Of a stretch of 5,642 bases of DNA, positions 1-5,127 are shown piece after piece. The stretch is from Elusimicrobiota bacterium. Its GTDB lineage: Bacteria; Elusimicrobiota; Elusimicrobia; O2-12-FULL-59-9. Each line of letters begins with the position of its first letter. Positions within the stretch are counted from its first letter, which is position 1. The stretch is from positions 1-5,642 of the forward strand of contig JACQRQ010000111.1 in the NCBI GenBank assembly GCA_016206405.1. Direction: 5' to 3'. A model generated the notes under the pieces. It was not told the DNA's origin and searched no databases. It saw only the letters and a list, made by a program, of their open reading frames with translations. The position numbers and the translations under genes are program-made.

Positions 1-1
1 G

Positions 2-55
2 ATTCGCGGGCATGAGAAACTCGATCTGGAGATCGTGCCGGAAGAGGCGAATTAA
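2..55 (+). CDS. 3' end of an unidentified gene (partial)
   Basis: An open frame enters from the left edge and ends at TAA 53-55, giving the C-terminal residues IRGHEKLDLEIVPEEAN. The alternating charged and hydrophobic residues look like the end of a real protein, and third codon positions are mostly G or C, as in the neighbours. I do not recognise the family from 17 residues. The stop lies 11 bp before the pirin start, and the pirin ribosome site sits in that gap, so the two genes are probably co-transcribed. The short length is the main doubt. Confidence 0.5.
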   Translation: MRGHEKLDLEIVPEEAN

Positions 56-57
56 GT

Positions 58-64
58 GGAGGGG
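58..64 (+). promoter_or_regulatory. Ribosome binding site of the pirin gene
   Basis: GGAGGGG lies just upstream of ATG 67. Taking GGAGG 58-62 as the core leaves 4 nt to the start; a one- or two-base shift of the core gives even shorter spacing. It supports ATG 67 as the start and sits in the 11-bp gap after the preceding gene, as expected inside an operon. Confidence 0.75.
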
Positions 65-66
65 AC

Positions 67-939
67 ATGAAACGGACAATTGAACGGGTCTTCCGGGGAG
101 CCCCCGAGCATTGGGTCGGAAACGGCTTCCGGGTCAGCAATTATTTTCCGGCGGCGACGGACTTTGATAAGCGCATGAGCCCGTTCTTCCTGCTGGACTA
201 TCATAGGCCCAAGGCGTACGCGCCCACCACGGAGCGGCGCGGCGTGGGCACGCATCCGCACCGCGGCTTTGAAACCGTGACCATCGCCTATCAAGGCGCG
301 GTCGCGCACCATGACAGCGCGGGCAACGGCGGCGTGATCCTTCCCGGCGAGGTCCAATGGATGACGGCCGGCGGCGGCATTCTTCACAACGAGTATCACG
401 AGCAGGGGTTCGCTAGGGCCGGCGGCGTCATGCAGATGATGCAAATCTGGGTGAACTTGCCGCGGCGGCACAAGCTGGCGGCGCCCAAGTACCAGGCGCT
501 GACGAATTCAAGCATCGCCGAAACGGCGCTGCCGGGAAAGCAAGGCGTTGTTCGCGTGATTTCCGGCGCGTTTGAGGAAACGAAGGGGCCGGCCTCGACC
601 TTCACGCCGGCGCACATGCTTGATGTGAGGCTCAAGCCGGGCGCTCAGGTCCGGCTGCCGGCCCCGAAGGATTACAACACGGCCCTGCTTATCCTCCAAG
701 GCCAGGTGAAGGCCAACGATTCGCCCGCCGTATCGGAGGGGGATTGCGTGCTGTTTAAAAACGACGGCGACGAGGTCCGCGTCGACGCGGTGACCGACGC
801 CATCATCCTGTTTTTGAGCGGCGAGCCGATTGAAGAGCCGTTGGTGCATTACGGGCCGTTCGTGATGAACAACATTGATGAAATCAATCAAGCCATCGAG
901 GACTTCAATGCCGGCAAATTCGGCCATCTGCCGGACTGA
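67..939 (+). CDS. Pirin family bicupin protein
   Basis: A 290-residue protein, the usual pirin length, made of two cupin domains. The N-terminal cupin (about residues 20-130) holds the metal-binding signature: THPHRGFETVT at 62-72 and GGGILHNEYH at 102-111. By comparison with human pirin the ligands should be H63, H65, H107 and E109, and all four are present. The C-terminal cupin (about 170-285) ends in the typical pirin tail, with EPLVHYGPFVMN followed by EINQAIEDF and GKFGHL. Pirins are cytosolic Fe-dependent proteins. E. coli YhhW has quercetin 2,3-dioxygenase activity in vitro, other bacterial pirins bind metabolic enzymes, and physiological substrates are mostly unknown. The start is set by the ribosome site at 58-64. 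The upstream partial gene probably shares its transcript, and the next gene is convergent. Family assignment is firm; the biochemical role is not established by sequence. Confidence 0.97.
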   Translation: MKRTIERVFRGAPEHWVGNGFRVSNYFPAATDFDKRMSPFFLLDYHRPKAYAPTTERRGVGTHPHRGFETVTIAYQGAVAHHDSAGNGGVILPGEVQWMTAGGGILHNEYHEQGFARAGGVMQMMQIWVNLPRRHKLAAPKYQALTNSSIAETALPGKQGVVRVISGAFEETKGPASTFTPAHMLDVRLKPGAQVRLPAPKDYNTALLILQGQVKANDSPAVSEGDCVLFKNDGDEVRVDAVTDAIILFLSGEPIEEPLVHYGPFVMNNIDEINQAIEDFNAGKFGHLPD

Positions 940-983
940 GGAAAGAGGAGCTTTATAGCTCGATATGGCGGCGAAGCGGGCGA

Positions 984-1001
984 TCTCCGGCCGAGGGGAG
1001 A
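984..1001. terminator. Possible weak terminator hairpin between convergent genes
   Basis: TCTCC (984-988) pairs with GGAGA (997-1001) around an 8-nt loop, and the + strand continues ACCTTTCTT, a broken T-rich tail. A second small hairpin, GAGCT-TTAT-AGCTC, lies at 948-961 just after the pirin stop but has no T run. Either could end pirin transcription in the 93-bp gap before the convergent DoxX stop. Both stems are only 5 bp, so this is tentative. Confidence 0.25.
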
Positions 1002-1032
1002 ACCTTTCTTATCCTAGGGGTCGGCGCAGCCG

Positions 1033-1437
1033 TCACTTCCGTTTTCTTGGAAATATCGCGTCAACGCTCCAGGCGCCGCCGCCATAGGCCGCGAAAAGCA
1101 GGAAAATGAAGCAGAGCAGCACGGCGGACTCGCCGTGATTTTGAATCGGCCAGAAGCCGCTCGGCTGGTGAAACTGGAAGTAGGCGACCGCCATCTCGCC
1201 TGAAAGAACGAAGGCGACGGGCCTGGTCCAGAGCCCCAGCAGGATCGCCGCGCCGCCGTAAAACTCGAGCGCGCCTCCGATCCATATCTGCGACAGGAAC
1301 CGCGGATGTCCGCCGAACTGGGCCGGGATGCCGCCGAACCAATCGAACATCTTCATGCCTCCGGCCTGCAGGAACAGCAGCCCCGCGACAACCCGCAGCA
1401 GAAAAAACACGATTTCTTTGGCGCGATCCATGTTCAT
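1033..1437 (-). CDS. DoxX family integral membrane protein
   Basis: With the ATG at 1437 the protein has 134 residues, typical for short DoxX proteins. An open frame extends 7 codons further to a TTG at 1458, but the ATG is preferred: AGGAG lies 8 nt upstream and its ATG overlaps the stop of the upstream gene as ATGA. Four membrane helices can be placed at about 9-26, 50-68, 72-88 and 103-119. Family hallmarks include LLFLQAGGMKMF after helix 1, GALEFYGGAAILLGLWTRP across helix 2 and the loop, and GGGAWSVD before a basic RKRK tail. DoxX-like proteins sit in the cytoplasmic membrane. Some were described as quinol oxidase subunits and others are tied to redox stress, but for most the function is unknown. 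The gene follows the broken SRPBCC gene and is probably translationally coupled to it, so damage upstream might affect its expression. Confidence 0.93.
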   Translation of the reverse strand: MNMDRAKEIVFFLLRVVAGLLFLQAGGMKMFDWFGGIPAQFGGHPRFLSQIWIGGALEFYGGAAILLGLWTRPVAFVLSGEMAVAYFQFHQPSGFWPIQNHGESAVLLCFIFLLFAAYGGGAWSVDAIFPRKRK

Positions 1438-1867
1438 GGCAGTTTCTCCTCTGAGCAAAACCGTTCCAACTGATCCAGAGTCATCGTCCAGCCCTGATTG
1501 GCGCCCTTGGCGGCGCGCTCGGTCTCGGGCGTCATCACGTGGAATGTCTGGCGGACGTGGAGTTTGGTCTTTGGTCCCTGTTCCTCGAAAGTCACCACGT
1601 CGTCATCTGCTCTGCGGGACCGCTCGCGAACTCGCCGGTCCAGGTTAACTTCGCGGGCGGGTCGATCTCGCGATAAGTCCCCGTGAACGGGAAGTCCTCC
1701 CCATTTGGGCCGCGCATGGCCATGCTGAACCTGCCGCCAGGGCGGAAATCCATCTTGTCGATGATCAGCTTGTAAGGTTTGGGCGCGAACCACTGCGCCA
1801 TCTCAGGTTGTGCTCCTGCCGGCGCTCCGAAAAACGGGTCAACCCGGTTTTCGCCAGGCTTCACCAT
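1434..1867 (-). pseudogene. SRPBCC / AHSA1-like protein, frameshifted
   Basis: Two overlapping frames together spell one SRPBCC (Bet v1-like, AHSA1 domain) protein. The upstream frame reads PEMAQWFAPKPYKL, MDFRPGGRFSMAMRGPNGED, FPFTGTYREIDPPAKLTWTGEF and PAEQMTTW, then stops at TGA 1594-1592. The downstream frame continues VVTFEEQG, TKLHVRQTF and the family's final helix GWTMTLDQLERF, ending at TGA 1436-1434. Adding one G on the - strand near 1598 restores QMTTVVTFEEQG, so the lesion looks like a single-base deletion or a sequencing error. The N-terminus is also doubtful: the family's first helix (AP..VW.AWTDPE) is missing, with only FFGAPAGAQ before PEMAQWF. The start is uncertain: ATG 1867 has no clear ribosome site, and the frame stays open to a TTG at 1924. 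These proteins bind hydrophobic ligands in a helix-grip fold, and many lie beside ArsR regulators; none is seen here. The stop overlaps the DoxX start (ATGA). Confidence 0.8.
1446..1450 (-). promoter_or_regulatory. Ribosome binding site deciding the DoxX start
   Basis: On the - strand AGAGGAG is followed by AAACTGCC and the ATG at 1437. The AGGAG core is 8 nt from this ATG, good spacing. It lies inside the 3' end of the upstream SRPBCC gene, as expected for coupled translation, and argues against the upstream TTG and the ATG two codons downstream (1431). Confidence 0.75.
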
Positions 1868-1897
1868 TAAGGTAAGTGTGGCGCGCGCTAAAGGAAA

Positions 1898-1903
1898 TGT
1901 CAA
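1898..1903 (-). promoter_or_regulatory. Candidate -35 box of the SRPBCC-DoxX unit
   Basis: On the - strand a perfect TTGACA is followed after 17 nt by CACACT, a poor -10 match (3 of 6). Transcription would then begin close to ATG 1867, giving an almost leaderless mRNA, which would fit the missing ribosome site. If translation instead starts at TTG 1924, this box lies inside the coding region and is probably chance. Confidence 0.3.
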
Positions 1904-1934
1904 GTGGGACGCCGAAGTAGGCAAGGTGTCCCAC
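1904..1934. repeat. 7-bp inverted repeat, possible operator
   Basis: GTGGGAC (1904-1910) and GTCCCAC (1928-1934) are perfect inverted copies separated by 17 nt. The left arm touches the candidate TTGACA box of the leftward SRPBCC gene. A dimeric repressor could bind here, but no regulator gene is visible in the window. It could also be a chance hairpin in GC-rich DNA. Confidence 0.35.
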
Positions 1935-1985
1935 GAATTCTCACCGACTCGCTCAGTGGGCGGGCACTGGGATTAACGGCCACGC

Positions 1986-2003
1986 TTGTCACACGATTGT
2001 CAC
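1986..2003 (+). promoter_or_regulatory. PHO-box-like tandem direct repeat
   Basis: TTGTCAC occurs at 1986-1992 and again at 1997-2003, separated by 4 bp, an 11-bp period. This is the layout of a PhoB box (7-bp repeats near CTGTCAT with a 4-bp spacer), and TTGTCAC differs from that consensus mainly at its ends. It lies 87 bp upstream of the phosphate permease start. In E. coli PHO boxes the -10 follows about 10 bp after the repeats; here the best -10 is about 44 bp away, so activation in the classical position is not obvious. Another OmpR/PhoB-type regulator, or repression, is possible. Confidence 0.5.
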
Positions 2004-2024
2004 ACAGGATTGACTTGACGGCAA

Positions 2025-2053
2025 TTTACTTAAAGGACAACGCCTGATATCAT
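2025..2053 (+). promoter_or_regulatory. Candidate sigma-70 promoter of the phosphate permease
   Basis: TTTACT (2025-2030, 4 of 6 matches to TTGACA) is followed after 17 bp by TATCAT (2048-2053, 5 of 6 matches to TATAAT). The leader to ATG 2091 would be about 30 nt and would contain the ribosome site. Two TTGAC motifs at 2010-2020 are better -35 matches but have no good -10 at the right distance. Confidence 0.4.
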
Positions 2054-2079
2054 CTTCTCAGCAGAAAAATATCAAATCC

Positions 2080-2084
2080 AAGGA
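2080..2084 (+). promoter_or_regulatory. Ribosome binding site of the phosphate permease
   Basis: AAGGA is placed 6 nt before ATG 2091 and fixes this start. The surrounding AAGGACAA also occurs at 2033-2040, probably by chance. Confidence 0.7.
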
Positions 2085-2090
2085 CAATCA

Positions 2091-3083
2091 ATGCCTGAAA
2101 TCAGCGCGGGCCTGGCTATAGTGCTCCTCCTCATCCTGGGGGCGGAATTCGTGAACGGCTGGACGGACGCTCCCAACGCGATCGCGACTGTGGTCTCCAC
2201 CCGGTCTCTCTCGCCCAGGCAGGCCGTGCTCATGGCGGCGGTCCTTAATCTCCTTGGGGTTTTTTCGGGAACCGCGGTCGCAAGCACGATCGGCAAAGGA
2301 ATCATCGACCCCAAAGCCGTGGACCTGATCACCGTTGGGGGGGCCATGGTCGGGATTATTCTCTGGTCCTCTTTTGCCGCCCGCTGGGGAATTCCGACGA
2401 GCGAATCCCATGCCCTCGTCTCGGGCCTGGCAGGCGCGGGCTGGGCCACGGCGGGCCCGGGCGTTCTGCTTTGGGCCGGTTGGCAGAAAGTCCTTCTTGG
2501 GCTTGTGTTCTCCACGTTCCTGGGATTTGGAGGCGGGGTCATCCTCATGTCGGCGGTCTACTGGGTTTTCCGCAGGGCCGTTCCTGGCAAAGTGAGGGGA
2601 CTCTTTCGCGGCCTGCAGATACTCTCCTCCGCCTTCATGGCCTACAGCCACGGCTCCAATGACGGCCAGAAGTTCATGGGCGCTTTCACTTTGGCTTTGG
2701 TCCTGGGAGGAGTATTGCCGACCTTTGAGATACCGGCCTGGGTCATATTTCTCTGCGCCGGAGTGATGGCTCTGGGCACCATGACCGGAGGCTGGGAGAT
2801 CATGAAAACCATGGGCATGAAGGTGACCAAGCTCGCGACCCATCAGGGTTTCGCGGCCGAGATGGCGGCCGCGAGCACCATTGAATTCGCCTCCCGCATG
2901 GGGATTCCTCTGAGCACCACGCATACCATCTCAACGGCCATCATGGGCGTGGGATCGGCTCGGCGGGTCTCATCGGTGCGCTGGGGAGTGACGGGGGAAC
3001 TCATCACCGCCTGGATACTGACCTTCCCCATCTGCGCGGGCATCAGTTGGCTGGTGGTTAAAGTAATGAGATACATCCTCTGA
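2091..3083 (+). CDS. PiT family inorganic phosphate transporter
   Basis: A 330-residue membrane protein of the short bacterial PiT type (low-affinity phosphate permease driven by a cation gradient, substrate Pi or metal-phosphate). It shows the family's internal duplication. The N-terminal half has NGWTDAPNAIATVVSTR (22-38) and GIPTSESHALVSG (100-112). The C-terminal half has AYSHGSNDGQKFMG (184-197) and GIPLSTTHTISTAIMGVG (271-288), then VRWGVTGELITAWILTFP. Hydrophobic spans suitable for membrane helices lie near 5-23, 44-64, 79-98, 106-128, 133-160, 196-210, 214-233 and 304-326. The start is supported by AAGGA 6 nt upstream. The gene appears monocistronic, read divergently from the SRPBCC-DoxX unit and convergently toward the deformylase. 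The PhoU-like DUF47 partner often encoded next to bacterial pit genes is not adjacent. A PHO-box-like repeat upstream suggests phosphate-responsive control. I give no symbol because pitA and pitB cannot be told apart here. Confidence 0.97.
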   Translation: MPEISAGLAIVLLLILGAEFVNGWTDAPNAIATVVSTRSLSPRQAVLMAAVLNLLGVFSGTAVASTIGKGIIDPKAVDLITVGGAMVGIILWSSFAARWGIPTSESHALVSGLAGAGWATAGPGVLLWAGWQKVLLGLVFSTFLGFGGGVILMSAVYWVFRRAVPGKVRGLFRGLQILSSAFMAYSHGSNDGQKFMGAFTLALVLGGVLPTFEIPAWVIFLCAGVMALGTMTGGWEIMKTMGMKVTKLATHQGFAAEMAAASTIEFASRMGIPLSTTHTISTAIMGVGSARRVSSVRWGVTGELITAWILTFPICAGISWLVVKVMRYIL

Positions 3084-3210
3084 AGATCTTAAGGGCAGGG
3101 CTTCTATTGCCAATTGACACGGGGACCTCTAATGAGTGACCTCAATTTCACTGATACCCTGCTACTTGGCCCCCGGTGGAAACTAGATGCGCGAACCGCC
3201 GCTTACAGAA
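3084..3210. other. Convergent spacer without a gene
   Basis: The stretch after the permease stop has no credible coding sequence on either strand and no tRNA-like fold. It contains GGCA...TGCC, a weak hairpin near 3093-3110 without a T run, and GACCTC repeated 14 bp apart at 3124-3129 and 3138-3143. CAATTGACACGGGGACCTCT at 3111-3130 resembles the style of intergenic repeats left by small transposon-associated elements, but I cannot confirm this. Confidence 0.4.
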
Positions 3211-3228
3211 AAGTTTGTCAAGTTTGTC
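3211..3228. repeat. 9-bp tandem repeat, two copies
   Basis: AAGTTTGTC occurs twice head to tail (3211-3219, 3220-3228), continuing AA into a partial third copy. On the - strand, downstream of the deformylase stop, GTTTG and CAAAC (3228-3232 and 3213-3217) can pair around a 10-nt loop and are followed by TTTT, so it could act as a weak terminator for the leftward operon. Confidence 0.7.
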
Positions 3229-3232
3229 AAAC

Positions 3233-3260
3233 CAGGTACTGCCTCTCAGGTACTGCCTCT
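3233..3260. repeat. 14-bp perfect tandem repeat, two copies
   Basis: CAGGTACTGCCTCT is present twice without any gap (3233-3246 and 3247-3260), only 10 bp from the deformylase stop and directly after the 9-bp tandem repeat. Two neighbouring perfect duplications in 50 bp of non-coding DNA suggest replication slippage or the edge of an old mobile element. Confidence 0.85.
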
Positions 3261-3270
3261 GTGGCCCCAG

Positions 3271-3786
3271 TCAACGCTGGAGGTCCTGTCGCCTGTACAA
3301 ATCCGTCGAGAGGTTGGCTACCCTGTCTAAGAAGAGCCTGCCCTGGAGATGGTCGATCTCATGCTGGAAGGCCAGGGCTTCGAAGCCCTCCACCTCCAGT
3401 ATCCATTGCCTTCCTTCCGCGTTCAAGGCCCTGACGCGGACCCAGGCGTAGCGCCGCACATTGGCCAGAAGGTCGGGAACCGACAAGCAGCCCTCCCGCG
3501 GCCTCTCAAGACCCCGTGCTTCAACAATCTGAGGGTTGATGACGACGGCCAGCCCGTGATTGGAACCTCCAAGGAATCGTTTCCTCGGGTCTTTGGCGAC
3601 GTTGATGACCGCCGCTTGAAGGCTTATGCCGATCTGCGGGGCCGCCAAGCCCACGCCGTGAGATGCTTGGAGGGTGTGCTTCAAATCCCGGAGCAGGTCG
3701 GATGTTTTCGGGCCGATGCGCACGATGGGGCGGCAGGGGGTCTGAAGGACAAAATCCGGAAAGAGACGGATGTGACGGACAGCCAT
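3271..3786 (-). CDS. def: Peptide deformylase
   Basis: A 171-residue cytosolic metalloenzyme that removes the formyl group from the initiator methionine of new proteins. All three family motifs are intact: GVGLAAPQ (44-51), EGCLSVP (98-104), whose Cys100 is a metal ligand, and QHEIDHLQG (141-149), whose H142 and H146 complete the site with catalytic E143. Length and N-terminus (HIRLFPDFVLQTPCRPI) are normal for type I deformylases. ATG 3786 directly follows the TAA of the upstream ACT-domain gene (3789-3787) with no spacer, and no strong Shine-Dalgarno is visible, so translation is probably coupled. The usual neighbour fmt (methionyl-tRNA formyltransferase) is not present here. It is the last gene of the leftward cluster. 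Essential function and intact motifs make this a safe call; whether it is the only def copy cannot be seen. Confidence 0.98.
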   Translation of the reverse strand: MAVRHIRLFPDFVLQTPCRPIVRIGPKTSDLLRDLKHTLQASHGVGLAAPQIGISLQAAVINVAKDPRKRFLGGSNHGLAVVINPQIVEARGLERPREGCLSVPDLLANVRRYAWVRVRALNAEGRQWILEVEGFEALAFQHEIDHLQGRLFLDRVANLSTDLYRRQDLQR

Positions 3787-4329
3787 TTAAAGTTTGGCGG
3801 TCTCAACGGGGCGCATGGAAACATGAAGCCCCATCCCGGAGGCCAGCCGTCCCAAGCTCTTGTTGAGGCCGGCGGCCATTCGCAGGGAGGGTAGTTCCAC
3901 CTCCAACAGCATGACGTAGCCGGCGGCCCGGCTGGTTTCAGTGCGGTGTGTTGAGACGTGCGTGATATTGATTCGTTTGGAGGCCAGGCATCGGCTGACC
4001 CGGTAGACGATCCCCGGCCTATCCGCCCCATACACGGAGATGATATGCGCCCGGCCCTTGGGTTTGAGTGCCCGCGATTCGGAGGAAGCGAGCGGCTTGA
4101 TTCCGGTGAAAAGCCCGAGGCGTTTTTCGCAACGCTGCAACTCCTGCCCAATCCGCTCAGCGCGCCATCCCGCCGGCGCCTGGAAGATGAGAAGCATCGC
4201 AAACTCGGAGGCTATGCGCGTCATGGTGGAGTCGGCCATGTTGCAGCCATGGCGGTAGAGAATCCGGGAGATGGCGGCGACGATTCCCGGCCGGTCTTTT
4301 CCAGCCGCAAAAAGGAGATAGTGTTTCAT
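3787..4329 (-). CDS. Double ACT-domain protein, GcvR-like regulator
   Basis: A 180-residue protein made of two ACT domains and little else. Each opens with the family's ligand-site motif: KDRPGIVAAIS (11-21) and ADRPGIVYRVS (102-112). Domain 1 spans about 3-78 and domain 2 about 94-176, joined by a short basic linker. This is the layout of GcvR, the glycine cleavage repressor protein of E. coli, which binds GcvA rather than DNA. Here no gcv genes or GcvA-type regulator are nearby, so the target and ligand are unknown; amino-acid sensing is inferred from the domains. ATG 4329 puts the first beta strand (HYLLFAAG) at the right place, although no clear ribosome site precedes it. Its TAA abuts the deformylase ATG, suggesting translational coupling. 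A 36-bp gap with a 12-bp palindrome separates it from the sirtuin gene upstream. Confidence 0.92.
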   Translation of the reverse strand: MKHYLLFAAGKDRPGIVAAISRILYRHGCNMADSTMTRIASEFAMLLIFQAPAGWRAERIGQELQRCEKRLGLFTGIKPLASSESRALKPKGRAHIISVYGADRPGIVYRVSRCLASKRINITHVSTHRTETSRAAGYVMLLEVELPSLRMAAGLNKSLGRLASGMGLHVSMRPVETAKL

Positions 4330-4333
4330 TAGT

Positions 4334-4345
4334 AAAGCATGCTTT
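4334..4345. repeat. 12-bp perfect palindrome before the ACT gene
   Basis: AAAGCATGCTTT reads the same on both strands and lies 4 bp upstream of ATG 4329, where a ribosome site would be. A run of seven T (A on the - strand) overlaps its right end, 4343-4349. It may be a small operator or chance in an AT-rich gap. Confidence 0.5.
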
Positions 4346-4365
4346 TTTTGCTTGAGCGGCGCAAA

Positions 4366-5127
4366 TTAGGCTCTTGATCTGAGGAAAGCGGCGGCCTCCG
4401 GGAGTATGCGGGTGAGGTCTCCTTCCAGGCGGAGCGTTGCCAAGAGGTCGTGCGCAGTCGCGCCGAGGTTGATGATCGCGTAGGGCACGTTTTTAAGTCG
4501 GGCCAGGGGCACCGAGGCCGCCGGCTCCACCGCGAGCGTCGAGCCGGCGGCAACGACCAAGTCGGCCTGCCGGGCCGCGGCAAAGGCCCGGGCCAGTTTG
4601 TCCTGGGGCATGCTTTGGCCGAACATCACCGTGGCCGTTTTGAGAAATCCGCCGCAGGAGCACAGCGGCGGCCGGCGCGAAAGCCGGAACTCCTCGAAGA
4701 GGGGCTCCGGCTCGTACCGGCGCGCGCACAGAAGGCACTCGATCCAGCGGTTGCTGCCGTGCAGCTCGATGATTTTTTCCGCGCTGTTTCCAGCCGCCTC
4801 GTGCAGGCCGTCTATGTTTTGGGTCACCACGGCCTCAAGGCGGCCGAGCTTTTCCAATGCCGCGATGGCCAGATGCGCCGCGTTCGGCCGCGCGCTCTTG
4901 AAGGCCGGGAAGCCCTCCAATTTATAATCCCAGTGCTCGACGCGGGCGTCTTCGGAGTTGAGAAAATCCTGGTAGTAGACGGGCCGGCGCTTCGTCCATA
5001 CGCCGTTGGGGCCTCGAAAATCGGGGATTCCCGAGCCGGTGGAAATCCCGGCGCCTGTAAAAAAGAGAATCCGGCGCGAGCGGGACATCAGTTCGCCGAG
5101 GGCCTTCGGGCCCGCCTCTGGCGTCAT
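4366..5127 (-). CDS. Sir2 family NAD-dependent protein deacylase
   Basis: A 253-residue protein with every core sirtuin motif in order: TGAGISTGSGIPDFRG (24-39) for NAD binding, TQNIDGLH (102-109), the catalytic histidine H123 in ELHGS, and the late NAD-site motif AAGSTLAVEPAA (193-204). Zinc ligands are C131 and C134 (CLLC) with C156 and C158 (CSC), so the second pair has one residue between cysteines, not two. The enzyme removes acyl groups from lysine using NAD, making nicotinamide and O-acyl-ADP-ribose in the cytosol. The first motif continues GPNGVWT, a form also seen in SIRT6/7-like sirtuins, so the E. coli CobB name is not applied. A Y..R pair marking desuccinylases is not evident. ATG 5127 has a weak GGGGTGGG upstream and gives a natural N-terminus; M14 would be a poorer start. 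It lies between msrA and the ACT gene on the same strand. Confidence 0.96.
   Translation of the reverse strand: MTPEAGPKALGELMSRSRRILFFTGAGISTGSGIPDFRGPNGVWTKRRPVYYQDFLNSEDARVEHWDYKLEGFPAFKSARPNAAHLAIAALEKLGRLEAVVTQNIDGLHEAAGNSAEKIIELHGSNRWIECLLCARRYEPEPLFEEFRLSRRPPLCSCGGFLKTATVMFGQSMPQDKLARAFAAARQADLVVAAGSTLAVEPAASVPLARLKNVPYAIINLGATAHDLLATLRLEGDLTRILPEAAAFLRSRA

Noticed and set aside
508..927. 139-codon - strand frame opposite the pirin
   Set aside because: It is a shadow of the pirin gene; its product is arginine- and histidine-rich with no domain.
1592..1606. Programmed -1 frameshift in the SRPBCC gene
   Set aside because: The overlap has no X-XXY-YYZ slippery heptamer and no obvious downstream structure; a simple base deletion explains it better.
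2088..2924. 278-codon open frame antisense to the phosphate permease
   Set aside because: It lies opposite a gene with clear PiT motifs; the product is charged, low-complexity and matches no family. GC-rich genes commonly leave such frames open on the opposite strand.
3211..3260. CRISPR-like array
   Set aside because: The repeat units are 9 and 14 bp, directly adjoining, without spacers, and no cas gene is present.
3114..3434. 106-codon + strand frame in the convergent spacer
   Set aside because: It relies on a TTG start without a ribosome site, passes through tandem repeats, and ends inside the deformylase gene on the opposite strand.
3349..3894. 181-codon + strand frame across deformylase and the ACT gene start
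   Set aside because: It runs antisense to two genes with intact catalytic or ligand motifs and has no family features.
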